A DNA stretch of 32,299 bases from Deinococcus ruber (GTDB taxonomy: Bacteria; Deinococcota; Deinococci; Deinococcales; Deinococcaceae). The stretch lies in contig NZ_BMQL01000054.1 in assembly GCF_014648095.1 (NCBI RefSeq), positions 1 through 32,299 on the forward strand. The letters are read 5' to 3'. A program made the translations under genes and the position numbers. The notes beneath the pieces are model-generated. The model was not told the origin of the DNA. It did no database searches and worked only from the letters and a program-made list of their open reading frames with translations. Positions within the stretch are counted from its first letter, which is position 1, and each line of letters begins with the position of its first letter. Of this stretch, positions 1 to 9,488 are shown piece by piece.

Positions 1-57
1 CTTCTGTGAGCGTCATCTCCTCCCAGACAATTCCCAGCGTTCTTCTGAATCAGACCA

Positions 58-1182
58 CTAGATCTCCGGCACATCCACCCAGGTCTGCTGGGCGCTGCTG
101 CGGTAAGCCGCTTCGGTCAGCAGCGCCGCCGCCAGCCCGTCCCGGAAGGTGGGATACGGTGTGGGAGTGCCGCCGAGCGTCTGGTAAAAGCCGCGCACCA
201 CGTTGGTAATGGCGTCGGGCAGGCCCTCGGGGTGGCCGGGCGGATAGTGGCTGAAGGGATGAGACGCGTCTTTGAGCTGCACGGTGCGGCGGTGGCTGCG
301 CGTGCCGATCTCCAGTTCCTCGGGCTGTTCCTGCCGCCAGCGCACCGCGCCGAGCGTGCCCTGCACTTCGAGTTGCAGGTCGTTTTTATGGCCCGCTGCC
401 ACCTGCGACACCTCGAAATTGGCGTGCACGCCGCCCGGATAATCGACCAGGATGCTCGCCTGATCTTCGGTGCTGACAGGAAACGCCTCGGTCTGCCCGC
501 TGCCCTGCGTGAAGGTCTGCACCGCCTGCGTGGGCCTGCGCCGTTCGGGGTGCAGCGTGCTGAAGCGGGCGAGCAGCCGCTGCGGAGACGCTCCGGTCAC
601 GAACCGCGCCAGATCGGACAGGTGCGAGCCGATGTCGGCCACCGCCCGCGTTTCTGCCGGATTCGCGCCGACGCGCCAGTTGAAATCGGTGGGAAACAGC
701 AGCCAGTCTTGCAGGTAATGGCCGTGCAGATACCGCACTTCCCCGATCTCGCCGCTGGCGATCAGGTCGCGCATCTGCTGCACGGCAGCGTAGCCCCGGT
801 ACGAGAAATTGACGCCGTGCAGCCTGCTGCCCGCTTCGGCGGCCTCAAGCTGGGCGCGGCACTCGGCGGCGCTGATGCCCAGCGGTTTTTCCGACAGCAC
901 GTGCTTTCCGGCAGCCAGCGCCAGCAGGTTCTGCGGAGCATGCACCGCGTTGGGGCCGCACTGATGCACCACCGTCACAGCGGGGTCGGCCAGCAGTTCT
1001 TCCAGAGTGGCATACGCCCGCAACCCCAGCCGCGCCGCCGCCTGCCGGGTACTCTCGGGGCTGCTGCCCAGCACACCCGCAGTGGGAATGCCCAGCCGCC
1101 GCAGCGCCTCGATATGTGCCCCACCGATAAAGCCCAGCCCGATAATGGCCGCGCCCTGATCCGCCCACAGAGAAGCGCTCAC
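58..1182 (-). CDS. Gfo/Idh/MocA family NAD(P)-dependent oxidoreductase
   Basis: Predicted 374-aa soluble dehydrogenase of the sugar/inositol type; substrate unknown. An N-terminal Rossmann fold is shown by GLGFIGGAH near residues 14-22. The family EKPLG motif, whose lysine is normally catalytic, follows near residue 100. The C-terminal half carries [12 protein letters not shown], matching the usual active-site helix with a conserved His. I chose the GTG at 1182 because it overlaps the stop of the upstream gene as GTGA, a classic translational coupling, and because the Rossmann strand then begins about 12 residues in; the longer open frame would add 43 unsupported residues. Pairing with a TIM-barrel isomerase-like gene is common in sugar or inositol catabolism, so a shared carbohydrate substrate is inferred. 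Family confidence is high, specific function low. Confidence 0.88.
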   Translation of the reverse strand: MSASLWADQGAAIIGLGFIGGAHIEALRRLGIPTAGVLGSSPESTRQAAARLGLRAYATLEELLADPAVTVVHQCGPNAVHAPQNLLALAAGKHVLSEKPLGISAAECRAQLEAAEAGSRLHGVNFSYRGYAAVQQMRDLIASGEIGEVRYLHGHYLQDWLLFPTDFNWRVGANPAETRAVADIGSHLSDLARFVTGASPQRLLARFSTLHPERRRPTQAVQTFTQGSGQTEAFPVSTEDQASILVDYPGGVHANFEVSQVAAGHKNDLQLEVQGTLGAVRWRQEQPEELEIGTRSHRRTVQLKDASHPFSHYPPGHPEGLPDAITNVVRGFYQTLGGTPTPYPTFRDGLAAALLTEAAYRSSAQQTWVDVPEI

Positions 1183-2216
1183 GCGCCGCCCTGCCGCTCG
1201 GAAGAAAACGCGGCGTCGAAGGCCTGCGCCGCCGGGGGAAACATCAGCTTTCGCACGAAGGCGGCGGATTCGCTGGCTCCATGCACCCTGTCCATGCGGG
1301 CGTCTTCCCATTCCACGCTCAAAGGCCCGCTGTAGCCCACGTCGCGCAGTGCCACGAACACGCGCTCGAAGTCGATGTTGCCGCGCCCCACCGAGCGAAA
1401 ATCCCAGTATCTACGGGCGTCGCCAAAGCTGGTATGCCCGCCGAACACGCCCACGTCACCGTTCCCCCGGTTCCACCACACGTCCTTGACGTGAACGTGA
1501 AAGATGCGCTCCGCGAAATCGTGGATAAATTTGAGGTAATCGGCTCCCTGATACGCCAGGTGGCTGGGATCGTAGTTGAAGCCGAAATTCGGGTGCTGAT
1601 CCAGCGCGTCCAGCGCTCGCCGCGCCGTCGCCAGGTCGAAGGCGATCTCGGTCGGATGGACTTCCAGCGCAAAGCGCACGCCCTCTTCGCGGAAGACCTC
1701 CAGAATGGGCGTCCAGCGCCGCGCAAAATCGGCGTATCCGGCGTCCCAGTACGCCTGCGAGGTCGGCGGGAAGGCGTACAGGCTGTGCCAGATCGAGGAA
1801 CCGGTAAAGCCGTTGACCACCTTCACCCCCAGCTTGCGGGCGGCGCGGGCGGTGTCCATCAGTTCCTGGGCGGCCCGCGTCCTCACGCCTTCCGGGTCGC
1901 CGTCTCCCCAGACGTGCGCCGGAACGATTTCGCGGTGGCGCTCGTCGATGGGGTCGCAGACCGCCTGCCCCACCAGATGATTGCTGATGGCATGCACCTT
2001 CAGGCCATGTGCCGCCAGCAGATCGAGCCGCGACTGAACATAGCCGTCTTCATTCAGCGCCCGCTGCACCTCGAAATGGTCGCCCCAGCAGGCCAGTTCC
2101 AGCCCGTCATAGCCCATACTCGCGGCCAGTGGTGCAAGTTCACTCAGGGGCAGGTCGGCCCACTGTCCGGTGAACAGGGTCAGCGGCTGATCCGGAAGAT
2201 TCGGTGTGGCGTGCAT
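1179..2216 (-). CDS. Sugar phosphate isomerase/epimerase (xylose isomerase-like TIM barrel)
   Basis: Predicted 345-aa cytoplasmic TIM-barrel enzyme of the AP endonuclease 2 / xylose isomerase-like superfamily. The likely metal ligands lie in the usual order: Glu in LEVHPTE, Asp in NYDPSHL, His in FHVHVKD and Glu in SVEWED. Start ATG 2216 gives [11 protein letters not shown] and brings the first barrel strand ([13 protein letters not shown]) close to the N-terminus. An upstream in-frame start at 2288 would add 24 low-complexity residues and is disfavoured. No good Shine-Dalgarno is seen. The gene overlaps the oxidoreductase downstream by 4 bp, so both probably act on one polyol or sugar substrate, which cannot be named from sequence. 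Confidence 0.85.
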   Translation of the reverse strand: MHATPNLPDQPLTLFTGQWADLPLSELAPLAASMGYDGLELACWGDHFEVQRALNEDGYVQSRLDLLAAHGLKVHAISNHLVGQAVCDPIDERHREIVPAHVWGDGDPEGVRTRAAQELMDTARAARKLGVKVVNGFTGSSIWHSLYAFPPTSQAYWDAGYADFARRWTPILEVFREEGVRFALEVHPTEIAFDLATARRALDALDQHPNFGFNYDPSHLAYQGADYLKFIHDFAERIFHVHVKDVWWNRGNGDVGVFGGHTSFGDARRYWDFRSVGRGNIDFERVFVALRDVGYSGPLSVEWEDARMDRVHGASESAAFVRKLMFPPAAQAFDAAFSSERQGGA

Positions 2217-2303
2217 GGCTTCTACTGTGCCACATGGAGGAGAAAGTGGGGAGTGGGAAGGGGCGGGCCGTCTGAATCCTGTCCTCACTTTCTGGCCTGT
2301 GGG

Positions 2304-2331
2304 CTTGTCGCCTGTGGCTTGTCGCTTGTGG
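2304..2331. repeat. Two tandem 14-bp repeats between rocB and the isomerase gene
   Basis: CTTGTCGCCTGTGG at 2304-2317 is followed directly by CTTGTCGCTTGTGG at 2318-2331, with one difference. They lie in the 158-bp spacer between the M20 peptidase stop and the isomerase start. No function can be assigned; replication slippage is the simplest origin. Confidence 0.6.
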
Positions 2332-2374
2332 AAACAGTAAAATCGGCATGCTCTTTAAATCCCCCTCCCACTCC

Positions 2375-4018
2375 CTACCCCATTTCCGACAGGGCCAGCG
2401 TCCAGATCAGTTCCGGCAGCACCTCGAAGCCGTAGCCCTGGTGCAGCCGCTCCAGCTTCTGATGGTAGTCTCGCCCCCACGGGCCGACGTTGATGGTGGG
2501 AAAGTGCAGCGCTCCCTGCGGCGTGGTGTGGACGTGAGCCGGGTGGGGCGTCTGCTGCCCGACCAGTTCGGCGTCGGCGGTGTTCGGCACATGTCCCAGG
2601 AAACTCATGTCGGAGATGCCCGCAAAATAATGGCGCACGCGCACCGACTGACTGCTGAGCTGCGAAAATCTTTCGACCTGCTGCGAGAGGCGTTCGGCAA
2701 GCTGTGTGCCCGCGCTGCTGTGGGCCACATGGGTATGCGGATAATGCACCGCGCCCAGCCCCACGATGATCGCCGGGCCTTCCAGCCGGGCCAGCCCCAC
2801 CAGCGCCTGCGTGATGCGGCGGCTGGCCTGGAGGGGATCGGGGTCGGCGGGGGTGGCCGAGATGACCGCCTGAACAGCCTCTTCCCCGGCGTGCGCCACT
2901 GCCTGCGCCCGCAGCTCGGCAAAGCTGAGCACCCGCGCCTGCTGCTCTGCCAGCGACGCCGCCGCGACACTGCCCCACGCGGCGGCCTGCTGCGCCTGAG
3001 TTGCCAGCGCACGGCGGGCCGCCGTCTGCGCCAGTTCCAGAAAGCGCTGGAAGACCTGCGGCGGCGTTGCCCGCTGGGTCAGGACGTTGAAGGCGCACCA
3101 CATCTGCGCGGGCGTGGTCACGTCGTACTGGGTGCGGCTGTCACGCAGCTCCAGACACACGGGCGGCGCGGCATTCTGCCCGTAAGCGGCGTCGGCCAGA
3201 TCGGGATTTCCTTCCACGGCCCGCACGAGTTCGGCAGCCATCAGCGCGGCGCTGGAGCCGTCGAAGGGATAGGCCGCGTGCGTCGGACGCCCCACGATCA
3301 GCGCCGACAGCAGCAGCTTGCCCACCGTTCCCAGGTAGAGGGCGCGTCCCTCGCTGCCGTCGCCCACGTCGCTGGTGGCATCAAGGTTGATGCCCAGCCG
3401 CACCTCAAGCTGATACCAAGCCGCGATCTCCGGCAGATCGGAAACGGCGCTGCGTGCCCCGCGAGACATCCCTTCCTCGTCGGGGGTGGCGATCAGCAGC
3501 AGGTTTCCGGGCCGCTCGGACTCCGGCAGCGCTGCATACCGCTCTAGCACCGCCATTCCCACCGCGATGCCGCCCTTCATATCGAGCAGGCCGCGCCCCG
3601 GCAGAAATTCGCCGCTGCTCAGGTCTTGCAGCGCCAGTTCCTCGGAAGCGGTCAGTCCGGGGCGCTGAAGCGAGGCGATCAGCCGCCCCGTGAGTGCTTC
3701 CGGGTCGGTGGCCCAGGGCTGCTCGTCGCCGTAAGCATCGGTGTGCACCGTGTCGAAATGCCCTGACAGCACCACCGTCTGCGGCCCCCGGCCCCGCACC
3801 AGCGCATACACGTTGCCCGACGCATACCCCCGTGCGGGCGTCACCCACACCTGCTGCGGGTGAGCCTGAAAATACGGCCACGCCGCCAGCAACTCGCGCA
3901 GCCGATCAGGAAAGGTCGTCTCGCCTTCCGAACCGGTGACGCTGGGCCAGCGGGTCAGGGTGATGGCAAATTCGCGGGTACGTGCGGTCTGGGCGGAATC
4001 GGAAGGTGAACTGGTCAT
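2375..4018 (-). CDS. M20 family metallopeptidase, RocB (arginine utilization protein) type
   Basis: Predicted 547-aa zinc-dependent M20 amidohydrolase/peptidase. The size and the late FAGISDMSFLG segment match the RocB branch (usually about 540 aa) rather than ordinary 400-aa M20 enzymes. Metal-site motifs visible in order are LSGHFDTVH (His and Asp ligands), GRGLLDMKGG (bridging Asp) and TPDEEG (catalytic Glu plus ligand). ATG 4018 is preceded by AGAGG at 6-nt spacing; the longer open frame to 4120 runs into the regulatory spacer. RocB of Bacillus is tied to arginine catabolism but its reaction is not well defined, so the substrate here is unknown. It is divergent from a LysR gene that probably regulates it. 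It may also be cotranscribed with the isomerase and oxidoreductase, 158 bp downstream. Confidence 0.85.
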   Translation of the reverse strand: MTSSPSDSAQTARTREFAITLTRWPSVTGSEGETTFPDRLRELLAAWPYFQAHPQQVWVTPARGYASGNVYALVRGRGPQTVVLSGHFDTVHTDAYGDEQPWATDPEALTGRLIASLQRPGLTASEELALQDLSSGEFLPGRGLLDMKGGIAVGMAVLERYAALPESERPGNLLLIATPDEEGMSRGARSAVSDLPEIAAWYQLEVRLGINLDATSDVGDGSEGRALYLGTVGKLLLSALIVGRPTHAAYPFDGSSAALMAAELVRAVEGNPDLADAAYGQNAAPPVCLELRDSRTQYDVTTPAQMWCAFNVLTQRATPPQVFQRFLELAQTAARRALATQAQQAAAWGSVAAASLAEQQARVLSFAELRAQAVAHAGEEAVQAVISATPADPDPLQASRRITQALVGLARLEGPAIIVGLGAVHYPHTHVAHSSAGTQLAERLSQQVERFSQLSSQSVRVRHYFAGISDMSFLGHVPNTADAELVGQQTPHPAHVHTTPQGALHFPTINVGPWGRDYHQKLERLHQGYGFEVLPELIWTLALSEMG

Positions 4019-4133
4019 GGCTGCCTCTGGAAAACTGAAGGATGGCTGAGCAAGAGAAACGCGCTGAAGTGTTCGAACTGTAGCGGCTGCCCGCTGCGGC
4101 GTGGCGAATGCACTGGGCAAGCCGCGCCGTGAT

Positions 4134-4148
4134 ATGAATAAACTTCAT
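4134..4148. promoter_or_regulatory. Candidate LysR box overlapping the LysR start codon
   Basis: ATGAATAAACTTCAT is a perfect dyad with arms ATGAA and TTCAT around 5 bp. It contains the T-N11-A signature of LysR-family operators (T4135, A4147). It sits in the 128-bp divergent region with rocB and covers the ATG of the regulator at 4147. A TATGAAT stretch at 4133-4139 lies 7 nt before that ATG, which would suit a leaderless transcript. Autorepression together with control of rocB is the natural reading, by inference only. Confidence 0.5.
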
Positions 4149-5052
4149 GCCTGTGCGCTCCCGGTTGCCACCTTCGCAGTTGCCCTATCCAACGCCTGCC
4201 CAGCCGACATTTGCTCAGTTGCGTGCCTTCGTGACCGCCGCGCAGAAGCGCAACATGAGCGCGGCGGCCACCGAACTGAACCTGACGCAGTCTGCCGTGA
4301 GCCACGCGGTTCGCCAACTTGAAGGGGTGCTGGGCGTGCGGCTGCTGGAACGCACCGGGCGGGGCGTGACGCTGAGTGCGGCGGGCGAACGGCTGCTGCC
4401 CCTCAGCGAACAGGTACTCGCGGGCATCGAGGCGTTGCTGCGGGCCGCCCCTGCGCCTGCCGTCTCGGGTCTGGTACGCATCGCCGCGTTTCCCAGTCTG
4501 GCACGGCATCTGCTGCCACGGGCGCTGGCCCAGCTCAGCCGGGAGTATCCGGCGATTGCGCTGCATCTGGACGATGCCCACCTGGAACGCGCCGCCGTGA
4601 TTCAGGCGGTGCGGGCCGGGAGCGCCGATATCGGCCTGACGCAGCTGCTGCCGGGCATGGCACTGGCAGCGCACCCGCTGGGAGACGACCTGTACGAACT
4701 GGTCGCGCCGTCCGGCTGGACGCTGCCTCAGGTGTGGACACGGCCCTATATCCATCTAGGCGATCTGCGCGACCAGCAACTTCCAGACGCCCTGGCACGG
4801 CACGGAATCAGGCTGCGGCCCACCCTGAGCCTGTCGAGCGAGACAGCCATCGTGGCGATGGTCGCCAGCGGCCTGGGCTTCGCGGTGCTGCCCACCCTGG
4901 CTATTCCCGAACTGCCCGCCAGCGTCTCGCGCCGCCCACTGCCCTGGAAGATGGCCCGCAGCTACGGCACCGTGACCCGCCCCAGCCCGCTGACGCCCGC
5001 CGTTCATGCGGTGCTGAAGGTGCTGTGGCAGGCACAGGAACCCGCTGACTGA
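4147..5052 (+). CDS. LysR family transcriptional regulator
   Basis: Predicted 301-aa LysR-type regulator, a normal length. The winged helix-turn-helix spans about residues 20-80: TFAQLRAFVTAAQ, then AAATELNLTQSAVSHAVRQ as recognition helix, then LLERTGRGVTLSAAG. The rest is a periplasmic-binding-protein-like effector domain (VRIAAFPSLARHLLPRAL and later GLGFAVLPTLAIPELP). The N-terminus is about 18 residues longer than usual before the HTH; no ATG or GTG lies closer in frame. No Shine-Dalgarno precedes ATG 4147, and a leaderless mRNA is possible. The gene is divergent from the RocB-like peptidase and 65 bp upstream of 8-oxoguanine deaminase, so it may control either or both. A purine or ureide effector is plausible but unproven. 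Confidence 0.9.
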   Translation: MPVRSRLPPSQLPYPTPAQPTFAQLRAFVTAAQKRNMSAAATELNLTQSAVSHAVRQLEGVLGVRLLERTGRGVTLSAAGERLLPLSEQVLAGIEALLRAAPAPAVSGLVRIAAFPSLARHLLPRALAQLSREYPAIALHLDDAHLERAAVIQAVRAGSADIGLTQLLPGMALAAHPLGDDLYELVAPSGWTLPQVWTRPYIHLGDLRDQQLPDALARHGIRLRPTLSLSSETAIVAMVASGLGFAVLPTLAIPELPASVSRRPLPWKMARSYGTVTRPSPLTPAVHAVLKVLWQAQEPAD

Positions 5053-5117
5053 GTGCCCTACACCCTGAACCTGAGCGGCACCCCATGCCCACTCTGACCT
5101 CACTTTCTGGAGACCCG

Positions 5118-6491
5118 ATGACCCGAACTCTGCTGCGCCGTATTCATACCCTGATCACCATGCAGGGCGAACGCGCTGCCCCTGCCCCGCCCATCCACGA
5201 CGCCGCCGTTGTGGTCGAAGATCAGCAGATCGTGTGGCTGGGGGCCGAAAAAGACCTGCCCGCCGAGCTGGCAGCGGGCGCGGCGGTGCGCGATCTGAGC
5301 GGGCATGTGGTGCTGCCGGGCCTGATCAACACGCACCATCACCTGTACCAGACGCTCACCCGCTGCCTCGCCCCCGACGCCGGCCTGTTCGACTGGCTGC
5401 GAACGCTGTACCCGATCTGGCTGAACCTGACGCCCGACGCCGCCTACGACAGCGCTCAGCTCGGCCTGGCAGAACTGGCGCTGAGCGGCTGCACCACCTC
5501 CTCCGATCACCTGTACCTGTACCCGAACGGCGTGCGGCTGGACGATACCATTCACGCGGCGCGGGCACTGGGCCTGAGATTTCATGCCACACGCGGCAGC
5601 ATGAGCCTGGGCGAGTCTCGGGGAGGGCTGCCACCAGACCGGGCCGTCGAGCAGGAAGACGCGATTCTGAGCGACTCCGCACGGCTGATCGACACCTTCC
5701 ACGACGCCTCGCGCTTCGCCCTGACGCGCATTGCGCTGGCTCCGTGTTCGCCGTTTTCGGTCACGGGCGACCTGATGCGGGAAAGCGCGGTGCTGGCCCG
5801 CGCACAGGGCGTGATGCTGCATACCCACCTTGCCGAAACCGCCGATGAAGACGCCTTCTGCGTGGCGAACTTCGGTCTGCGCCCGCTGGAGTATGCCGAC
5901 AGCCTGGGCTGGACAGGGCCGGACGTGTGGTTTGCCCACGGCGTCCATTTCAGCCCTCTGGATGCGGCGCGGCTGGGCGCGTGCGGCTGCGGCGTGGCGC
6001 ACTGTCCGAGCAGCAACATGCGGCTTGCCAGCGGGATTGCCCCGACGCGGCATCTGCTGGAGACGGGCGTGAACGTGGCGCTGGGCGTGGACGGCAGCGC
6101 CAGCAACGACGGCTCGCACCTGCTGGCCGAGGCGCGTCAGGCGCTGCTGGTGTCGCGTGTGCGCGGAGAGCCGGGAACCCAGGCACTGACCGCCCACGAC
6201 GCGCTGTGGCTGGCAACCAGGGGCGGCGCGGCAGTGCTGAACCGAGGCGACGTGGGCCAGCTCGCGCCGGGCTTCGCCGCCGACCTGATCGCCATCGACC
6301 TGCAAAGTGCCGGATACAGCGGGGCACGCCACGACCCCCTCAGCGCCCTGACGCTGTGTGCGCCGCCGCAGATAGCGCTGAACATGGTCAACGGGCGCGT
6401 GGTGGTCGAGAATGGGCACCTGGTCGGCCTCGATCTGCCCGCCCTGATCGAACGCCACGACAGGCACAGTCGGCGCATGATCGGCGGGTAA
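5118..6491 (+). CDS. 8-oxoguanine deaminase (amidohydrolase family)
   Basis: Predicted 457-aa cytoplasmic metal-dependent deaminase, expected to convert 8-oxoguanine to urate plus ammonia. Motifs fit this amidohydrolase group: VLPGLINTHHHLYQTLTRC with the HxH metal pair, HTHLAETADEDAFC with the next His and a catalytic Glu, VWFAHGVHFS, HCPSSNMRLASG, and GVDGSASND with the metal-binding Asp. Start ATG 5118 has GGAG 6 nt upstream; the ATG at 5085 is less well placed. It follows the LysR gene by 65 bp on the same strand. The product urate would feed the nearby allantoin genes if urate oxidase, 5-hydroxyisourate hydrolase and OHCU decarboxylase exist elsewhere. Related deaminases of triazines, atrazine breakdown products or guanine are the main alternatives; the THHHLYQTLTR stretch favours 8-oxoguanine deaminase. 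Confidence 0.85.
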   Translation: MTRTLLRRIHTLITMQGERAAPAPPIHDAAVVVEDQQIVWLGAEKDLPAELAAGAAVRDLSGHVVLPGLINTHHHLYQTLTRCLAPDAGLFDWLRTLYPIWLNLTPDAAYDSAQLGLAELALSGCTTSSDHLYLYPNGVRLDDTIHAARALGLRFHATRGSMSLGESRGGLPPDRAVEQEDAILSDSARLIDTFHDASRFALTRIALAPCSPFSVTGDLMRESAVLARAQGVMLHTHLAETADEDAFCVANFGLRPLEYADSLGWTGPDVWFAHGVHFSPLDAARLGACGCGVAHCPSSNMRLASGIAPTRHLLETGVNVALGVDGSASNDGSHLLAEARQALLVSRVRGEPGTQALTAHDALWLATRGGAAVLNRGDVGQLAPGFAADLIAIDLQSAGYSGARHDPLSALTLCAPPQIALNMVNGRVVVENGHLVGLDLPALIERHDRHSRRMIGG

Positions 6492-6500
6492 TACGGATTC
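6491..6500 (+). repeat. Short ATACGGATTC motif, possible interspersed repeat end
   Basis: ATACGGATTC overlaps the 8-oxoguanine deaminase stop codon. Its reverse complement, GAATCCGTAT, lies at 13519-13528 just after the glycerate kinase stop, and a close variant, ATACGGAATC, is at 32242-32251. Both first sites continue as gene-free spacer. They could be ends of a small repeat family, but the length is too short to prove it. Confidence 0.3.
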
Positions 6501-6638
6501 CAGTTAAAGGTTGAATCCCGCGCAGCGTGCGTGTTCAGTGCGTCCGACGCGAGCAGGAAAAGCGCGGGGTGCGCGTATCAGTCATCGGCCAGCACCCGGA
6601 CGGACTCCCGATACGGCGGGATTCCATTCGAAGGCGTC

Positions 6639-7091
6639 TCAGGAGCGCTTCGGTTGTCGCCGCGCCAGTCGTCCGGCGGCCTGTTCGTAGGCCTCTGCGA
6701 GCAGCGGTTTGAGCCGCTCGAAGGTCGCCCGGCTGGGATTGAGGATGCACAGCCAGCTCGAAGCAGCGTAGACCGGATGCGGAAGCAGCGTGTCGAGGGC
6801 AGTGAAATCGTGAGGCGCGGCGTCTCCTGATGCAAACAAGGCCTGAAAAGTGGCTCGCCGCACACCGATATTCAGCCGGAAAACCCCAGGACGACTGAGA
6901 TTCGACGCCTGATCGTACTCATCGCTGATCTGAAGGGTGGCGAACGGCAGGCGGTGATCGGCTGGCTTGCCCGCCGGGGGCGGCGCAAAGAAGAACAGAT
7001 TGCCTCCAGCATCGACCTGTTCGGCGTTCAGGGGCGCAGCAGTCAGAAAGGCCAAGATGTCGGGTACGCTCAAGGGTGTTTCATCTGTCAT
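6639..7091 (-). CDS. DUF6194-like hypothetical protein
   Basis: Predicted 150-aa soluble protein with no signal peptide or membrane segment. It resembles small uncharacterised proteins of the DUF6194 type: an N-terminal helix (VPDILAFLTAAP), a middle with RPGVFRLNIGVRRATFQALF, and a C-terminal HPVYAASSWLCILNPSRATFERLKPLLAEAYE. The start ATG 7091 has only a weak purine-rich stretch upstream. It is the last gene of the minus-strand ureide cluster, 85 bp after allE, and could be read from the same transcript, but nothing ties it functionally to allantoin. The family name is from memory of the motif pattern. Confidence 0.7.
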   Translation of the reverse strand: MTDETPLSVPDILAFLTAAPLNAEQVDAGGNLFFFAPPPAGKPADHRLPFATLQISDEYDQASNLSRPGVFRLNIGVRRATFQALFASGDAAPHDFTALDTLLPHPVYAASSWLCILNPSRATFERLKPLLAEAYEQAAGRLARRQPKRS

Positions 7092-7176
7092 GCCCCATGT
7101 TTTCTGAGGGCCATGTGCAGATGCCGGGGCACTGGCTTGAGCGAGCCTTTATCTGTCGTCTGAGAATGCCCGCGAA

Positions 7177-7941
7177 TTACAGCCCGTTTCCCTGCATTGC
7201 CAGCGGGTGCCGATTCATATCCTTGTACAGCAGGTATTTACTCCAGGTCTTGCCAAGTGCGCCGTACCACTGCGGGCAATGGGCACCCATCCAGATCACG
7301 TCACCCGTCGCTACCGGGTAATAGCAGTCCTGCAATTTATAGATTCCCTGCCCTTCCAGCATCAACAGGCCGTGTTCCATATAGTGAACTTCGGTATACG
7401 GCAGGGTCGCGCCGGGCGCAAAACTCATGGTCGAGATCATGAAGTCGTGCCGGGGATCGTCGGGCAGCAGCTTGCGGGCGATCAGGGCTTCGTCGCCCTC
7501 GAAGGCCGTTCCCGAGTTCTGGCGCTCGTTGCCCCAGTACACGGTGGGCGCGTCCAGACCGGACACCGCTTCGTAGGGCTTCTCGAAGACGGCGATGCGG
7601 GCGGCGCTGCGGGCGGTCAGAGTATGTGCCAGACCGCCCGGCACGAACACATGATCGTACTCGTTCAGGGTGCGCGTTTCGCCGCCGATCTGCACGTCCA
7701 GCTCGCCCTCCAGCACGAAAGCAAAGCGCTGATACCCCAGAGCAGACGCCTGCGCCGCCGCGCCCGCTGGCATCTCGGCGGTGAACTGTACGAACCGCGC
7801 ACCGTGCCCGATCACCGGGGCAATGTGCAGCACGACGGCGCTGCCGGGCCACTCGGCCAGGGCGGTACGAACAAAGGTTTCCGGCGTCATCAGGGCGTGC
7901 GAAGGGTGCAGGGCGCTGCGGGTCTGACCTAGATGTTTCAT
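7177..7941 (-). CDS. allE: (S)-ureidoglycine aminohydrolase (bicupin)
   Basis: Predicted 254-aa manganese-dependent bicupin that hydrolyses (S)-ureidoglycine to (S)-ureidoglycolate and ammonia. The N-terminal cupin contains [15 protein letters not shown] and the C-terminal cupin holds the active site: EVHYMEH gives the Glu, His, His ligand set and HCPQWY supplies the Gln ligand known for this enzyme. I chose ATG 7941 (MKHLGQTR), which has GGAG 4 nt upstream; the longer frame adds 82 residues that overlap allB and lack homology. It follows allB by 55 bp on the same strand, completing the order allC-allB-allE. Length and motifs match the family closely. It stabilises the stereochemistry of the AllC product, which otherwise decays spontaneously. 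Confidence 0.93.
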   Translation of the reverse strand: MKHLGQTRSALHPSHALMTPETFVRTALAEWPGSAVVLHIAPVIGHGARFVQFTAEMPAGAAAQASALGYQRFAFVLEGELDVQIGGETRTLNEYDHVFVPGGLAHTLTARSAARIAVFEKPYEAVSGLDAPTVYWGNERQNSGTAFEGDEALIARKLLPDDPRHDFMISTMSFAPGATLPYTEVHYMEHGLLMLEGQGIYKLQDCYYPVATGDVIWMGAHCPQWYGALGKTWSKYLLYKDMNRHPLAMQGNGL

Positions 7942-7996
7942 TGGACTCCAGAAGAGGGAAAAGAGTGGGAACTTGGAAAACAGGACAAAGGAACGC

Positions 7997-9355
7997 TCAG
8001 CCGGGCCGCAGCAGCTTTGCCCGGCCCGCACCATCAAACTGGCCGTCCGCATAGACAGGCTGGCCGCGCACATACGTCGCCTGCACCGCACCCCGCCAAC
8101 GTGCACCCACATACGGATTCTGCTGCCAGCGGTCGTGCAGGTCTTCGCGCCGCAGCGTAAATTCACGGCCCAGATCCACCACCGCAAAATCGGCGTCGGC
8201 CCCGGCGCGTAACGCTCCTTTCTGCAGCAGTCCGAAACGCTGGGCCGGGTGCAGCGCGGTCAGGGCCGCCACCGCTTCCAGCGGCAACCCCCGCCGGAAA
8301 TGTCCGTCTGTCAGCAGCACGTTCAGGGTGCTCTGTGCTCCAGAAATACCGCCCCACAGGGCAAAAAAGTTATCGCTGGTCTTGCGGTCGGGCGGAGCGG
8401 GCGAGTGATCCGAGCCGATGATATCGATCTGGCCCGCCAGCAGCGCCGTCCACAGTTCATCCTGCACGCCCTGGGGCCGCAGTGGGGGCGCACATTTCAG
8501 CGCCGCGCCGATGCGCTCCACGTCTTCGTCGGTGAAGTGCAGATAGTGCGGGCAGGTCTCGATACTCACGTTCACGCCCTTTGCCCGTGCCTCGACCGCC
8601 AACGCCACCGCCTGTCCGCTGCTCAGGTGCACCAGATGCAGCGCAGCGCCGAGTTCACCCGCGTACAGCAGCGCCCGCTGCACCGCCTCCAGCTCGGCCA
8701 CTACGGGCCGGGTGTTCAGGTACTCACGCACGCTCGCCGCGCCGCGCCCCCGCGCCTGCTCGGTGAAATGGCGGGTCAGCTGATCGCTCTCGGCGTGCGT
8801 GGCGACCACCAGCCCCAGCCGCTGCGCCGTCTTCAGCCCCTCGTACAGCGCTGCGTCGTCTACGGCGGGAAATTCGTCGAGGCCGCTGTTACTCATGAAC
8901 GCCTTGAAGCCGATCACGCCCGCGTCGGCCAGCTCGTCCAGTCTGTCCAGATTCAGCGGCGTCAAACCACCCCACAGCCCGAAGTCGAGCAGCGATTTCT
9001 GCTCTCCCAGGGCGCGTTTCTCGTCGAAGGTGGCGCGGCCCAGCACGGGCGGCGAGGAATTCAGCGGCATATCGAAGAAACTGCTGACGCCGCCCGCAGC
9101 GAGCGCCCGCGTTCCGGTCTCGAAGCCCTCCCAGTGGGTGCGGCCCGGTTCGTTCAGGTGAACGTGGGCATCCAGCAGACCGGGAAACACATGCAGGCCC
9201 GAAGCGTCCAGCGTCTGCGCGGCACTTCCGGGCAATTCGGGGGCAATGTCGACGATCTGCCCGTTCACGATGCCCAGGTCGGCGTGGTGCTCTCCATTGG
9301 GCAAAACGAGCGTGCCCCCCCGGACGATCAGTTCAAAGGTGGGTGGACGGGTCAT
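7997..9355 (-). CDS. allB: Allantoinase
   Basis: Predicted 452-aa cytosolic dinuclear zinc amidohydrolase that opens the hydantoin ring of allantoin to give allantoate. The metal-centre motifs are complete: [10 protein letters not shown] near the N-terminus, GFKAFM with the lysine normally carboxylated, THAES, the TCPHYL His, and GSDHSP with the catalytic Asp. The length is standard for AllB. ATG 9355 is preceded by a strong AGGAGG 7 nt upstream, so the start is well supported and the gene can be translated independently. It lies 133 bp downstream of allC, a gap long enough for an extra promoter, although none is recognisable. Dihydropyrimidinase is the main alternative; the N-EPG and FKAFM context favours allantoinase. 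Confidence 0.94.
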   Translation of the reverse strand: MTRPPTFELIVRGGTLVLPNGEHHADLGIVNGQIVDIAPELPGSAAQTLDASGLHVFPGLLDAHVHLNEPGRTHWEGFETGTRALAAGGVSSFFDMPLNSSPPVLGRATFDEKRALGEQKSLLDFGLWGGLTPLNLDRLDELADAGVIGFKAFMSNSGLDEFPAVDDAALYEGLKTAQRLGLVVATHAESDQLTRHFTEQARGRGAASVREYLNTRPVVAELEAVQRALLYAGELGAALHLVHLSSGQAVALAVEARAKGVNVSIETCPHYLHFTDEDVERIGAALKCAPPLRPQGVQDELWTALLAGQIDIIGSDHSPAPPDRKTSDNFFALWGGISGAQSTLNVLLTDGHFRRGLPLEAVAALTALHPAQRFGLLQKGALRAGADADFAVVDLGREFTLRREDLHDRWQQNPYVGARWRGAVQATYVRGQPVYADGQFDGAGRAKLLRPG

Positions 9356-9488
9356 GGTGGTTCCTCCTGGGGGCTATGGGCCGTGAGCGATGGGCAGATG
9401 CGGTCAGGAGTCGAGCGCCGGAGATGAAAACATGTGGCCTAAAGGTTCGGAAGCTCGTCTCAGACGCCGTTCCCTTTCACTTCCCACT

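Noticed and set aside
232..1335. Long plus-strand open frame opposite the oxidoreductase
   Set aside because: It is an antisense shadow of GC-rich coding sequence, Arg/His/Gln-rich with no domain.
2348..3547. 399-codon plus-strand frame opposite the RocB-like gene
   Set aside because: Composition is unlike protein (repeated RRG, HRR) and the opposite strand has full M20 motifs.
2283..5110. 13-bp match CCTCACTTTCTGG at 2283 and 5098
   Set aside because: A repeat of this length is expected by chance several times in a window of this size.
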